Program-made: the position numbers and the translations under genes
Part shown: positions 54,563 to 64,000 of the stretch, one piece after another
Layout of the letters: each line of letters begins with the position of its first letter
How positions within the stretch are numbered: the first letter of the stretch is position 1
The notes under the pieces: model-generated
What the model was told of the DNA's origin: nothing
What the model saw: only the letters and a program-made list of their open reading frames with translations
Databases searched by the model: none
DNA from: Meconema thalassinum
Taxonomy: Eukaryota; Arthropoda; Insecta; Orthoptera; Tettigoniidae
Assembly (NCBI GenBank): GCA_946902985.2
Contig: OX336390.1
Coordinates: 524,104,861-524,168,860 of the forward strand
Reading direction: 5' to 3'
DNA length: 64,000 bases

Positions 54563-55659
54563 TTTTATTTTCTTTCTCTGTTCTCATGCCTAGATCCGAA
54601 ACACTAAGGGATGTATGGAGTAACCACGTAATACACACTTATAGTCCGAGACACTCGTTAATTATTTATTGAGGTTTTAAGGGACGGAACTACGAGATTA
54701 TCTGTCCCTAATACAAGACACTGATGTATAGGTTCTCGTGTAAACCCACCGTGGATACTTGGCATAACTAATTAGCAGTAGTACCCTCATTATTTATTTG
54801 AGAGACTTTCCGTTCAAAGCAACACGAAGTGAAGGATATGCACTAATTAATTTCATTTTTAAGCGTACATTTATTCACTCATTTCACTAAACGTCTATGT
54901 TTCTGGCACACAAAGCCTTTCAATTAAATCCCGAGCATTTGGACCCCGATGTCAGTCCCTGAGCTGAAGACAACCATTTTCTGGTACTGTTTCACTTTAA
55001 AATTTTCTTTCCACACTTAAGTTGGAAAGGTATCAGAATTTCCTCTCTCGGTACCAGGCTCAAATTATTTTCTGTTACACATACTCCTACCGAAACCACA
55101 AAAAACATACATTGTTCACATATGAAAGATACGTTGGAGTAATGACCTCATTGTTATAGGAAGCGACAACAAAAACACATGTTCTTGTATTTTAGACTCG
55201 ATAGAAGTTAACCGAGCCTCTGTCCGACCTTAAGGTGCAGATTACTACACTGACCTGAATTTAGGTCACGGATACTTCTCCGTGCTTCGTAATAAGTATT
55301 GGTAACACATTTTGGCTGCAGCTAATGACTAATGTCGTGTTCAACAGCTGCGTGCAATAAACGAGCGATTATTACTCGGCAATACCGACCGCAATTACTG
55401 CGTAATCAGGGCACTGACAAGATACTGTGCACTGTTCCCCAATGACTATCCTTGTTTGATTACCAAGGATACTTCAGATAATCCCATCCCGCTGTGCTGT
55501 AACAAATCGTCTTGTGCAGTTTACTGGGTTTAAATTGCTTGAGGACCAGGAATTGCCAGTAGTTGCCATTTTTTGATGTATGCAATATTTTTTTATTGGT
55601 ATATAGCACTGGATAGAGCAAAATTTGTCTTTCATTAAATGTCTCAGTCCCATTTAGAC
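54563..55659. other. Non-coding stretch
   Basis: No recurrent family or protein motif. The minus ORF 55460-55765 is low-complexity at its start and has no domain. Confidence 0.45.
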
Positions 55660-55669
55660 TGAATATATA

Positions 55670-55965
55670 TTTGTTTCTTTGTTCGCTTGTTTCTTGTTCG
55701 TTCCATCGTTTGTTTGTTTGTTTGTTCTTTCGTTTATTAATTTGTTTCTCTGTTTGATCGTTCATGTGTTAGCTCATTTGTTGTTGTTTTCTTGTATGTT
55801 CGTTCGTTTGTTCATTCGTGTGTTCGTTCGTTTGTTCGTTCATTCATTCATTTAAATACGTATCTTATTTATTTATTTATTTATTTACAATTTGATTATT
55901 TATTTATTCATTAATTGATTTATTCATGCATATATTTATTTATTTATTCATTTATTTATTTATAC
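55670..55965. repeat. Tetranucleotide simple-sequence region
   Basis: Imperfect GTTT/GTTC runs (55680-55850) pass into TTTA runs (55860-55965). ORFs here reflect low complexity. Confidence 0.9.
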
Positions 55966-56559
55966 TCTAGCCTATATTCGAAGTACACGGGTTTGAAATG
56001 AGCAGGATGTCCAAGCGCGAAAAATAAAACAACTTCGAGATCCGTTCTGCTGTTAATGCGAATGAGACGTGGTTGAAAATGCCCGCTCTAAAGCTGCCCC
56101 TAATACCCAGCGAACAAGGAGCGCAGTTTGGTTCATGTTCCATTACGTTCTCTGGTGTGACAATAAACACTCAGTGGCCGAATAATCTCCCTAACGCATC
56201 GAGTCTGTGCAGGGAGATCTGTGTAACAAATATTTTGAGGAAATAAAGCCACACACGAAATGTCTGTTCTATTCATTGCATATAATTGAATCGAGTCACA
56301 GCTAATTCAAACAAAGATTATCTCATCCACAGTACTAGAAGTATTTTGTTTAAAGTCAGGAAAGAAAAGGTAAATTTTGGAAGACAATTTCGCTTTCAAG
56401 ATGGTAGGTGAAGTGTATAGGGAGCCGGCTGCCTCTATCAGAGGCCCTTTCTAATAGAAATCACTGAAATTCGTATTAGTCACTGACAGGATGCAGTGTA
56501 CAAATTTCAAATATACAAGTAAATACAACGAGCTCTTCCAATTTATACTTAGTCTTTCT
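55966..56559. other. Non-coding stretch
   Basis: Nothing recognised; the short minus ORF 55967-56170 has no motif. Confidence 0.4.
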
Positions 56560-56940
56560 TTGGGCGTGGTGATAAACATGCTCGACGTCACCGTGGAACC
56601 CCGGGTTGGGTTCCTTTCTCTGCCAAGATATATAATTGCGGTCTAAGAGCTGGAACGGGGTGCACTCAGCCTCGTGATTCGGAACTGAAAATTAATGGGT
56701 TTGATTTCTACCTCAGCAATCCTGGAAGCTTTTTTTTCGTGTGGTTTCCCGTACTACTACTCCAGGCAAATGCTGGGATTGTACCTAAATAAAGACCATA
56801 GCCACCCCCTACCCTAATGCTAACCCCCATTAGCATACATATAGTACATCCATCGCAGTAACACAGGATATCAGACAGATTCCACACAATACACGGGGCT
56901 ACATAACCATGATGTTGCAAAGCCCCTACACAAAAACAGA
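56560..56940 (+). repeat. SINE family A, full body
   Basis: A degenerate head (GGGCGTGGTGATAAACATGC, GGGTTGGGTTCC) is followed by AAGAGCTGGAACGGGGTGCA, GTGGTTTCCCGTACTACTAC and the tail CACAATACACGGGGCTACAT. Confidence 0.75.
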
Positions 56941-56944
56941 GTTG

Positions 56945-57215
56945 TTGTTAATTCATTTGAGGGACTTGGAATATCTTATTTATCACCCCCGTGCAGTTGG
57001 GTGCGTTTAACTTCTCTGATATTCATTATTTATGTTGTGACTGTAGTGGTGTGTGTAACTGTATTAAGGAGGTAGGTGCCCCGGGACTTTATGTAAGTTA
57101 TTATCCTGGCATTTGCCTGTAGGGAGTGTGAAAAAACGTGGAATAACCACACTCAGGATAGACGCTATCAGCGTCAGGATTCGAACCTGTGATCTCCGGA
57201 CTTGGTACACCATTA
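56945..57215 (-). repeat. SINE A-related variant
   Basis: The minus strand has B-box AGGTTCGAATCCTGAC, then TGAGTGTGGTTATTCCACGT and a tail with CACCCAACTGCACGGGGG. It resembles 62455-62720 more than classical A, so it may be a subfamily. Confidence 0.65.
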
Positions 57216-57254
57216 AAATATTACTGCATTTAGTATTTTAAGTTAATGTATGTT

Positions 57255-57600
57255 GACCCCCTTTTATGCCCGTTCCTACAGGGTTGGGGATGAGTCAAGA
57301 TGAATTCATATATAAGGGTGGTTATTGTGACCAGATGCCCTACCAGACACCAACATCATGCGCGGACGTGAATGGACGAAGTTGAATGAAACTCGGGAAG
57401 GAGTTGGAAGGAAGCTGCCGTGGCCTATTGGAAGGTACCGTCTCACCATTTGTCTGGATATGAAGAAATGGAACCACGGAAAACTATTTCCAGAATGGCC
57501 GACAGTGAGTTTCGAACCCACTGGTCTACCGAATCTGCAGATAGCTTGTCCTCAAGGCGTAGCGAGCGTATCTACGACTGTTGGTCACACTAGGTGTTTT
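57255..57600 (-). repeat. SINE family D
   Basis: The minus strand starts near CGTAGATACGCTCGCTACGC, has B-box GGGTTCGAAACTC, then TAGTTTTCCGTGGTTCCATT, GCCACGGCAGCTTCCTTCCA and a 3' part with GGTGTCTGGTAGGGCATCTG. It aligns with 29268-29600. Confidence 0.8.
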
Positions 57601-57829
57601 ATGGTTCACACAATATGAAGAAAATGAGAAGCTACATTTCTCCGCAGCATGGCGCATTTGTTCACGGAATATATTTTGCTTATAGTTTTTAGGAATTATG
57701 TTAGGGCCAAAAGAGTATTCGATTTTCTGCTCAATTCACTGTGCAGTGTTTAAATAATGCAAAGAACTGCGTCTTTCTTTTATATGAAATTTTAACTGTT
57801 TTATAATATATATTTGTGTTTGTTATCTC

Positions 57830-58445
57830 TACGTAGTATAAAACCAAGTCCCCGATTCTTGGATGTACCGGGTAATCTCGAGAACCACTGGATGGAGTTT
57901 GATACGGCTTTTACCATTCTGTAAAAGATTTCTCGAGGAAGGTCTCTGTAGAATAGCATCCATTTATAACCAAAGGAAGCGGAGCAGTAACGATTTCAGT
58001 GAATCAAGTCAAAGAAAAACCTGCCGTCCGTGCGCCTTTTAAGCTTACGATGGGTAAACCGTTAAACAAATCTATATAGGCTACTATGAGTGAACGAAAT
58101 GTTCAGCATTAAAAGTTCTACAAATGAGCCCGCGACGGCATATCTCTATAGTTAATACATCGCCCAATATAAGTGTGTATACGTTTTCATTTCTTCCAAC
58201 AATCTCCAATCAGTGGAAATTTTAATTACTAGCTTCAGAGCGAGTTTACTAGCTAGCGAGTGAGCCTATTACCCCAGCTCGGTCAGCATCAAATTGTCGA
58301 GTCGTGTCGAGTTAAGGCTTAAGACTTCAGTGAAGAGTATATGTGTTTGGAGTTTCGCTATTCACCTCGGCTTTACTGAATTGCGTCTGGGACCTGCCGT
58401 CCGTTCGCCTTTTAAGCTTACGCTGGGTAAATTGTTAAGTATCCA
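57830..58445. repeat. Dispersed repeat H, uninterrupted copy
   Basis: It matches 34805-34986 plus 35409-35800 in order, with no LINE at the junction (about 57997-58006). A CCTGCCGTCCGTNCGCCTTT block occurs twice (58020 and 58390), suggesting an internal duplication in the family. Confidence 0.75.
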
Positions 58446-58874
58446 CCTTAACATTTGTAAATAACCCAAATTGGTATTTATTTCAGTGTGTTATGAAGGT
58501 CAGATAACCTTGCCACTTTTGCGCCCCTTAAAGCACCAATCATCAGTCTACAAATTAAACAACTTTATAATGTCTTCGGTGGGTGTCTGTCTTCTGACGA
58601 CCTGAGCGACAAAGGACCGTTTTCACCAACTTTGTATTAACGATTAGTTAGTTAATTGCTATTTAACTTAAGTACGAAATGTTAATGCACAATTATCGTT
58701 GATGCATTTCACGAGGCCAATCAGGTTCCTAATTACTTAAATGCGCTTTATGGTACTCGCGCATGCGTGGACTAGGTTTCATGCTGGAGAAACGAGGTGG
58801 ACAGATCTAGAAGCGTGTAACATGTATCGTTGTTTGCGATGCTTCCTTGAGATTTTCTGAAACATATTTATAAA
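58446..58874. other. Spacer, nothing recognised
   Basis: Non-coding sequence between repeat H and the palindrome. Confidence 0.4.
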
Positions 58875-58976
58875 TTAGAAAGAAATAAAAGGAATGTCTG
58901 CCTTTTCAGTACATATGTATAATACATATTTAATATATGTATTGAAAAGGCAGACATACCCTTTATTTATTTCTAA
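58875..58976. repeat. 102-bp near-perfect palindrome
   Basis: TTAGAAAGAAATAAAAGGAA pairs with the right end ACCCTTTATTTATTTCTAA, and TGTCTGCCTTTTCAGTACAT with its complement GTATTGAAAAGGCAGACA. Arms are about 44-46 bp with a few mismatches and a loop of about 12 bp. It could be a minimal foldback MITE or a repair scar beside the adjacent LINE insertion. Confidence 0.85.
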
Positions 58977-58992
58977 TATATAGTTAGTCAAT

Positions 58993-59570
58993 TTCAAACT
59001 CAGACACTACAGTACTCTAGTGAGACCATCAGTACTATATGCCTCAGAATGCCTAAATTTGGTCAGAAAAGGACAACTCCGGAAATTGGAGCTGAAGGAC
59101 CGGAAGATTCTGCGAAAAATCATGGGCCCTATTAAAGAGGAAGGCAAGTATAGAATCAGGCACAACAATGAACTCTATGAACAAGTGGAGAGCATTACAA
59201 CAGCCATGAGGAAGAGGAGGCTGATCTTCTATGGCCATATTGTGAGAATGGATAATCAGAGGCTCACCTCTAGAATTTTAACACTGTCTCTAGAGGGAAA
59301 GCAACTAACGCCAAGTGGTCGAAACTAGTCAGTAAAGACCTTGAACAATTGGATATTGACCCCAGTAACATCTACGACAGGAATAAATACAGAACTTAAG
59401 TCAGAACACCAGACTCTCTCCAGTCACTAACAGCAAAAGCAGTGCGTCCAGGAGTAGGTGTGAAATGGACTCAGGAGCGGAAGGACATTCACAGTGCCAG
59501 TATGAAGGAATACTGGGCTAAGATGAAAGCAGCCACGTGGTCCACAGCCGGCCCAAACGGAACTAAAAAA
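58993..59570 (+). mobile_element. 5'-truncated LINE with target-site duplication
   Basis: TAGTTAGTCAAT flanks it at 58981-58992 and 59571-59582, and the insert ends in AAAAAA. The translated parts are VRPSVLYASECLNLVRKGQL, KLELKDRKILRKIMGPIKEE and TTAMRKRRLIFYGHIVRMDN. After a frameshift near 59305 come KWSKLVSKDLEQLDIDPSNI and, past a TAA at 59396-59398, LTAKAVRPGVGVKWTQERKD and MKEYWAKMKAA. This is the C-terminal half of a non-LTR polyprotein and is related to 40866-41255. It is non-functional. Confidence 0.85.
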
Positions 59571-59756
59571 TAGTTAGTCAATACGGACCTCAATTACTGA
59601 CATTATGGACATATTTATAAAGAAAGGAAAAGAACAGAAGACCTTATTCGTGGCAAAAGCTTAAAATGATATGAACAAAGCTTTTAGGAGAACTGGTTGT
59701 TGTGTGTAAACATTGTTTAATTAGTTGAATAGGACAATTTCTTGCAGTTGTGTTCG

Positions 59757-59835
59757 TAGTGTAAGCGGTTGCGTTGTAGACCCTGAGTTTGGTATGCAGA
59801 GCAGGAAAGAGTTCGAATCCCACTTCGTATTTGCT
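59757..59835 (+). repeat. tRNA-like SINE head (weak)
   Basis: TAGTGTAAGCGGTTGCGTTG and GAGTTCGAATCCCACTTCG form an A-box and B-box pair, with no tRNA-quality stem. Confidence 0.5.
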
Positions 59836-60810
59836 TCTCCTTTTTTTATCTTGGTATTAAAAATGTATGTTCTTTTATAATTTCATTATCATAATAGAAC
59901 ATTATGCAACGAGCCTATAATGGCAATAATTCAGACACGAGTATATAAAATGAGCGAAGTGAGTTCTATAATTTCCATACGAGTGTCTTAATTACCATTA
60001 GAGACGAGTTGCATACGACTGTTTATGTTCGACCATAATTATAACTATTTTATGTTCGAACATAGATATTCATAAATATCTGTCGAGATTTGGCCAGTTT
60101 TATGTACTGAACAGAGCGCATGGGACGCAGAGAATGCCTTGTATTTGACCATATCCTCCTCGACTACCCCACTACGACACGAGCCACGCAGTGAAATTTA
60201 AAATAGAGGGCCGTTGAAGTCAGCGCAGGTGTGATGTTATCCTTACCTAATTGGTCACACAACTGTTTCATGGGCTCTGATTGGTGGGAAAAACTGTTTC
60301 ATAATGAAAAATAGTGTTATAATGACACTCATTATGATACCGTTTTCTGACATATAATATTTATATTTCGACATTGTCGAACATAAACATATTTTATATT
60401 CATATGGTTGAAAGTTCGTGTGAAACTCGGAAACAAACCGCCATTGAGATATGGGGTGAGGTAGAGAGTGGCTATTTCCCTTCACTAAAGCGATGCTTTA
60501 GAGAGTTGAGTGGTAAGATTTGGCCATTTAACGTAATTGATTGTTAGTGGTAACTTAACTAGCGTTTCTGTTTGATGAAATTTTCGTGCAAAGTTAAATG
60601 ACATTTAATGATGAATTAAGACATAATTGATGTTGGTAAAAACGACCCTAATACTAGCGCGTTGTGTCACTCATCAGGACTTCAGTGAGTCCGAACATTG
60701 AGGGTTCTAATCTCCACGCTGAGAGTGACCATCTCCATCCCTCCAGGAAAATATAGGGATGGTAGGTTATTCTAAGTCCCGTTGCTCCTAGTGCAGCCCC
60801 AGACCCTATT
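59836..60810. other. Non-coding A/T-rich stretch
   Basis: No gene or family recognised. ATGTTCGACCATAATTAT and CATAGATATTCATAAATATC show local inverted symmetry but no defined element. Confidence 0.4.
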
Positions 60811-60820
60811 AATGTCAGTT

Positions 60821-61335
60821 TTGGCGGCTTCGGTGGCGTAGTTGGTAGCATGCTGACCTTCTATGCCGAAGATCGCGGGTTCAAATCCGGCCGAAATCGT
60901 CGGATTTATTAAGAGCGTTAAAAATTCCTCAGTATGCCTTCCTTTGGAGAGGAAGTAATGCCGGCGGTCCCATGTCATAGATTTATGGCATGTTAAAGAA
61001 CCTTCCACTAATTACACCTGTGTGAAGCTAAATTGTATAGGTTAAGAATGTAAACAACGCTCTTAGCTTCCTACGTTCGTTGCCAAGAGCCGACTGCGGT
61101 GGCGTCTGGTAGCTAAGTTCTGAACTAGTAGTCGTTGACGGTGACGTTTGGCGGCAAAAGTAGGAACTACCTGAAATTAAAAAGTCTGCATTCCTCACTT
61201 GAATTGAAAACAGATAACACACACTAATCCAGTCATCACAATTAACACCGATTGTCAGACAGATTCTACACACACACCCAAAGTACACGGGCTACATGAC
61301 CGCGTTGTCGCAGCGTCTAAACTAAGGAACCAACC
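60821..61335 (+). repeat. SINE family F, full length with 10-bp TSD
   Basis: The head TTGGCGGCTTCGGTGGCGTA, B-box GGGTTCAAATCCGGCC, complete body and tail ACACACACACCCAAAGTACA end in AACCAACC. AATGTCAGTT flanks it at 60811-60820 and 61336-61345. Confidence 0.95.
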
Positions 61336-61365
61336 AATGTCAGTTACACTCTCTGCTACAGTACA

Positions 61366-61845
61366 GTAGCATGCTGATCTTCTATGCCCAAGATCGCGGG
61401 TTCAAACCTGGCCAAGGTCGTCAGATTTTTTAAGAGCGATCAAATCCCTCGGCATGCCTTCGGAGGGGAAGTAAAGCCGGCGGGCCCATGTCATAGGTGT
61501 ATGGCATGTAAAAGACTTTCACTAACTACAGTTGTGTGAAGCTAAAATTGTAGGTTAAATTTGATTAACGCTCTATTGAGTGTCAACGATCGATGCTAGC
61601 TGCAGTTTGTGGTGGCATCTAGCATACAAGTTCTCAGCTAAGTGTCGTTGACAGTAGCATTTGGTAGCATAGTTAGGAACAACTTGAAACTGATCGTCTG
61701 CAATCCTTACCCGAATTACAGATAACACACACTAATACAGCCATGACAATTAACACTGGTTATCAGACAGATTCTACACACACCTAAAGTACGTGCAAGG
61801 GGCTACATGACCGCGTTGTCACAACCCCTAAACTGATCAACCAAC
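61366..61845 (+). repeat. SINE family F, second adjacent copy
   Basis: It follows 20 bp after the previous copy's target duplication in the same orientation. The first bases of the head are missing (starts at about AGTAGCATGCTGATCTTC). The body and tail are complete, ending at AACCCCTAAACTGATCAACC. Confidence 0.9.
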
Positions 61846-62224
61846 ACTCCACTGCAATCACCAAAAAAAAAACGTTATAGAACAGGCCAACCAAAAGTAA
61901 ACACCGACTGAAAAGAGCCCTCTTTGGAATAAAAGATCTTACCACAAAGAAGAACAACCCTTTCCTTTCTCTAGGGTTCCGTATCAGTGGAAGGAACAAT
62001 TTATTGGAATACTACCTGTAACATAGCGTTCATTTTCCTGCTTATTTGCCGTATTTTTTAGTGGATTGCAAAGCATTTTGACACATTGCTCGGTACAAAT
62101 CGTAATTGACAGCTCGTTACTATGTCTATAATTAACACGGAGTATGCAATTCGGAGAATATCTGTGCTGCACTGAGAGCAGATCACAACATCCAGAGTAA
62201 CTACAAAAGTTAGAAATCATCCCG

Positions 62225-62405
62225 GGATTTGCCTGGAGTGGAAACCACTACCAGGATGGTTGAGATGGGAACCAGTTTTGCCTCACGAACCTGACTGTAC
62301 ACCGTTCCGGCTCTCAGACCAGAATTAAATTTCTTGGCAGAGCCGGAAATTGAACCTGGATCTCCGGGGTGACAGCCAAGAATGCTGACCGCTACACCAC
62401 GAGGT
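62225..62405 (-). repeat. SINE A head and core
   Basis: The minus strand has CCACCTCGTGGTGTAGCGGT, B-box AGGTTCAATTTCCGGC, then CTCTGCCAAGAAATTTAATT. The 3' tail is lost near 62225. Confidence 0.8.
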
Positions 62406-62454
62406 GGTTATGACTATTTATAGGTGATATTGTGAGTTGTTTATGTTGTTGCTG

Positions 62455-62720
62455 TTAATTCATTATAAGGGCTTTGGACAACTTGGTCAAGAGGCCAGTG
62501 TACTTCGTCATGGGTAGACGTGTCTGATAACCTGTGTTTCTGTGATGACTACAGTAGTGTGACCAACAGTGCGCGTGTAGGTGGCCCGTGACTTTAAATA
62601 AGGTACTATCCTGGCATTTATCTTGAGGTAGTGTTGAAAATCAAGGGAAAATACACACTTAAAATTGTCGTTGCCAGCGTAGGAATTCGAGTCTCCAGTA
62701 CGCTGACCCATCGCGGTTGT
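62455..62720 (-). repeat. SINE A-related variant
   Basis: The minus strand carries a degenerate B-box (CTCGAATTCCTACGC), GTGTGTATTTTCCCTTGATT, and a tail with CACAGGTTATCAGACACGTC and GAAGTACACTGGCC. It pairs with 56945-57215 as a subfamily. Confidence 0.65.
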
Positions 62721-62954
62721 GCTTTGTGAGTTTTTGTAGTGTTTCGTAGTGCATAGTGTCTTGTATATATAATAGATCTAATTAACTTTACTCTGATGAT
62801 ATTTGCTTGACAAATGAAACGGTTATCCTTGCAGCCCCACCCCCCATCCTAATATGTGCAAATATTATCACACGTACTCTTTTTTCCCAAAATATCTTAT
62901 ATTTCCAGCCTAATATAATTGGGCATAAGTACATGTTGACCAACTGTGTGTGTT

Positions 62955-63195
62955 TGAGTCTTCGATCTTTTGACTGCTTGGATGCAGCTCTCCATTTCTT
63001 CCTGTCCTGAGCTAATCGTTTCACCTCTACAGAGGCAACACACCCTACATCCGAGGCAATCATATTCTAATCTTGGTCTAACAGTTCTTGTCCTCGACCC
63101 TTCCTTCCATAATTAAGCCTGCTATTCTTGGGTGTCTTTGTATGTGTCCTACTAATCTATCTCTTCTCTTCATTAGCAGTCATCCAAAAATTTAC
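62955..63195 (-). pseudogene. LINE C-terminal fragment
   Basis: The minus strand, with frame changes, reads RLVGHIQRHPRIAGLIMEGR, then after damaged frames VKRLAQDRKKWRAASKQSKD. These are the closing blocks of a craniofacial-development-protein-2-like (LINE-derived) family. Stops in the middle show decay. Confidence 0.75.
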
Positions 63196-64000
63196 GAGCC
63201 TTACAGTAGTCGCATATGATGTGTAACATCTGACATGTTACCCTACTATGAAATTGAGATGAAATATATATGAAGTCAATTTATTCGTCATATTATTGGT
63301 CGAATTATTCTAAGCATGGAAATATATGTAATTCTGGATATTTTGCTGTCTAGTACTACTCATTAGGCTTCATTAACACATTTATTATCGTTTGATATAG
63401 TCTGGACATTTAGACATGTTAAACAATTTGTGTCGAGTGACTGATAATGTAGATGTTAGGCCCCTTAAAACAATCATCGTGATCATTCATAGCTGTAATA
63501 CTGTATAAACTAACTGTGCAGGCCTGTGAAATTTATAACGTAAGTGTACTGGTGGTTCTTAGGGCAGGCCACAAAGGTTATCAGCTGCATAAAATTATCG
63601 TGTTTTGAAATTTTCATTGATGAAAGTTATAATTAGGTTAATGGATCCGATTGGGTGATTATCGGCCAACAATCTTGATTCATAAAGCATAACCAACATA
63701 AATAGTCATACATGTTACTAGTAGGCCTATGCTTTGTCGAGTTTATTACGGTTCAAAATTACACGTAAAATGTCGTATTAACCGTCTTATAATTTCCTAA
63801 CCATGTACACACGTCACCATTTTATGCATTCCAACACTGATATGTCAACTCACCAAAATATCGCATATAGTGATGATACGTCACACTTTTCATCAAAAAA
63901 ACAGCAATATTCAGAAGGAATTGTATTTAACGCCACCTTCAACAAAAAAAAGTCGGTCAATCACAAGGAATATGCTTGAAGTGGTATTTAAAGTCACTTC
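63196..64000. other. Non-coding end of window
   Basis: A reversed R1-start motif (GATGTTAGGCCCCTTAAAAC at 63452-63471, which ends GATGATTGTTTTAAGGGGCC when read on the minus strand) suggests an R1-type element beginning here on the minus strand. No gene recognised. Confidence 0.45.

Overview
The window looks like a piece of a large, repeat-packed insect nuclear genome. The nested Tc1/mariner elements, Helitron, HINE-like elements, Jockey-type LINE remnants and many tRNA-derived SINEs argue for an arthropod, and the SINE load suggests a big polyneopteran genome (for example Orthoptera). The species is inference only. I see no complete host gene. One likely first coding exon (28303-28368, minus) and a weaker ORF (26883-27183, minus) lie in the only long repeat-poor stretch, about 24.3-28.9 kb.

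Layout. 0-3 kb: a dispersed repeat (R1), a 154-bp tandem array and low-information sequence. 3.2-8.1 kb: a foldback-like structure. Two arms in inverted orientation are built from 42-bp palindromic repeats. They enclose a decayed mariner-like element (DD41D, minus strand), which carries an intact Tc1-like DD34E element inside its right terminal repeat, and a LINE endonuclease remnant. 8.1-14.8 kb: SINEs, an R1 copy and two HINE-like elements with about 292-bp internal tandem repeats. 14.9-16.8 kb: the fullest R1 copy with a roughly 29-bp minisatellite, then a 105-bp in-frame tandem array. 17.5-24.3 kb: SINEs, a mariner deletion derivative with about 180-bp terminal repeats, and another HINE-like copy.

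29-36 kb: a SINE, then a decayed OTU/Rep/helicase Helitron (about 30.36-33.83 kb) and, 2 kb downstream, a tiny deletion derivative of it that keeps a textbook Helitron 3' end. Between them lies a repeat (H) with a dated LINE insertion. 36.8-39.7 kb: SINEs, a diverged duplication and a LINE 3' fragment. 39.8-46.7 kb: a cluster of degenerate G repeats interrupted by a LINE, a SINE and a 164-bp satellite-like array. 46.7-53.1 kb: two copies of one terminal-inverted-repeat element in opposite orientation, split by and inserted into a Jockey-like LINE. 53.1-54.6 kb: another HINE-like element. 56.5-63.2 kb: SINEs, a second H copy, a palindrome, a LINE with target-site duplication, two adjacent F SINEs and a last LINE remnant.

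Functionally this is an archive of nested insertions. Only the Tc1-like transposase at 5629-6654 is an uninterrupted full-length protein. Several insertions have clean target-site duplications, and several pairs of copies give natural filled/empty comparisons, so relative order can be read. The LINE remnants are plausible past drivers of the SINEs; SINE families A and F share a 3' tail. All homology statements rest on motif recognition by eye, not on database search.
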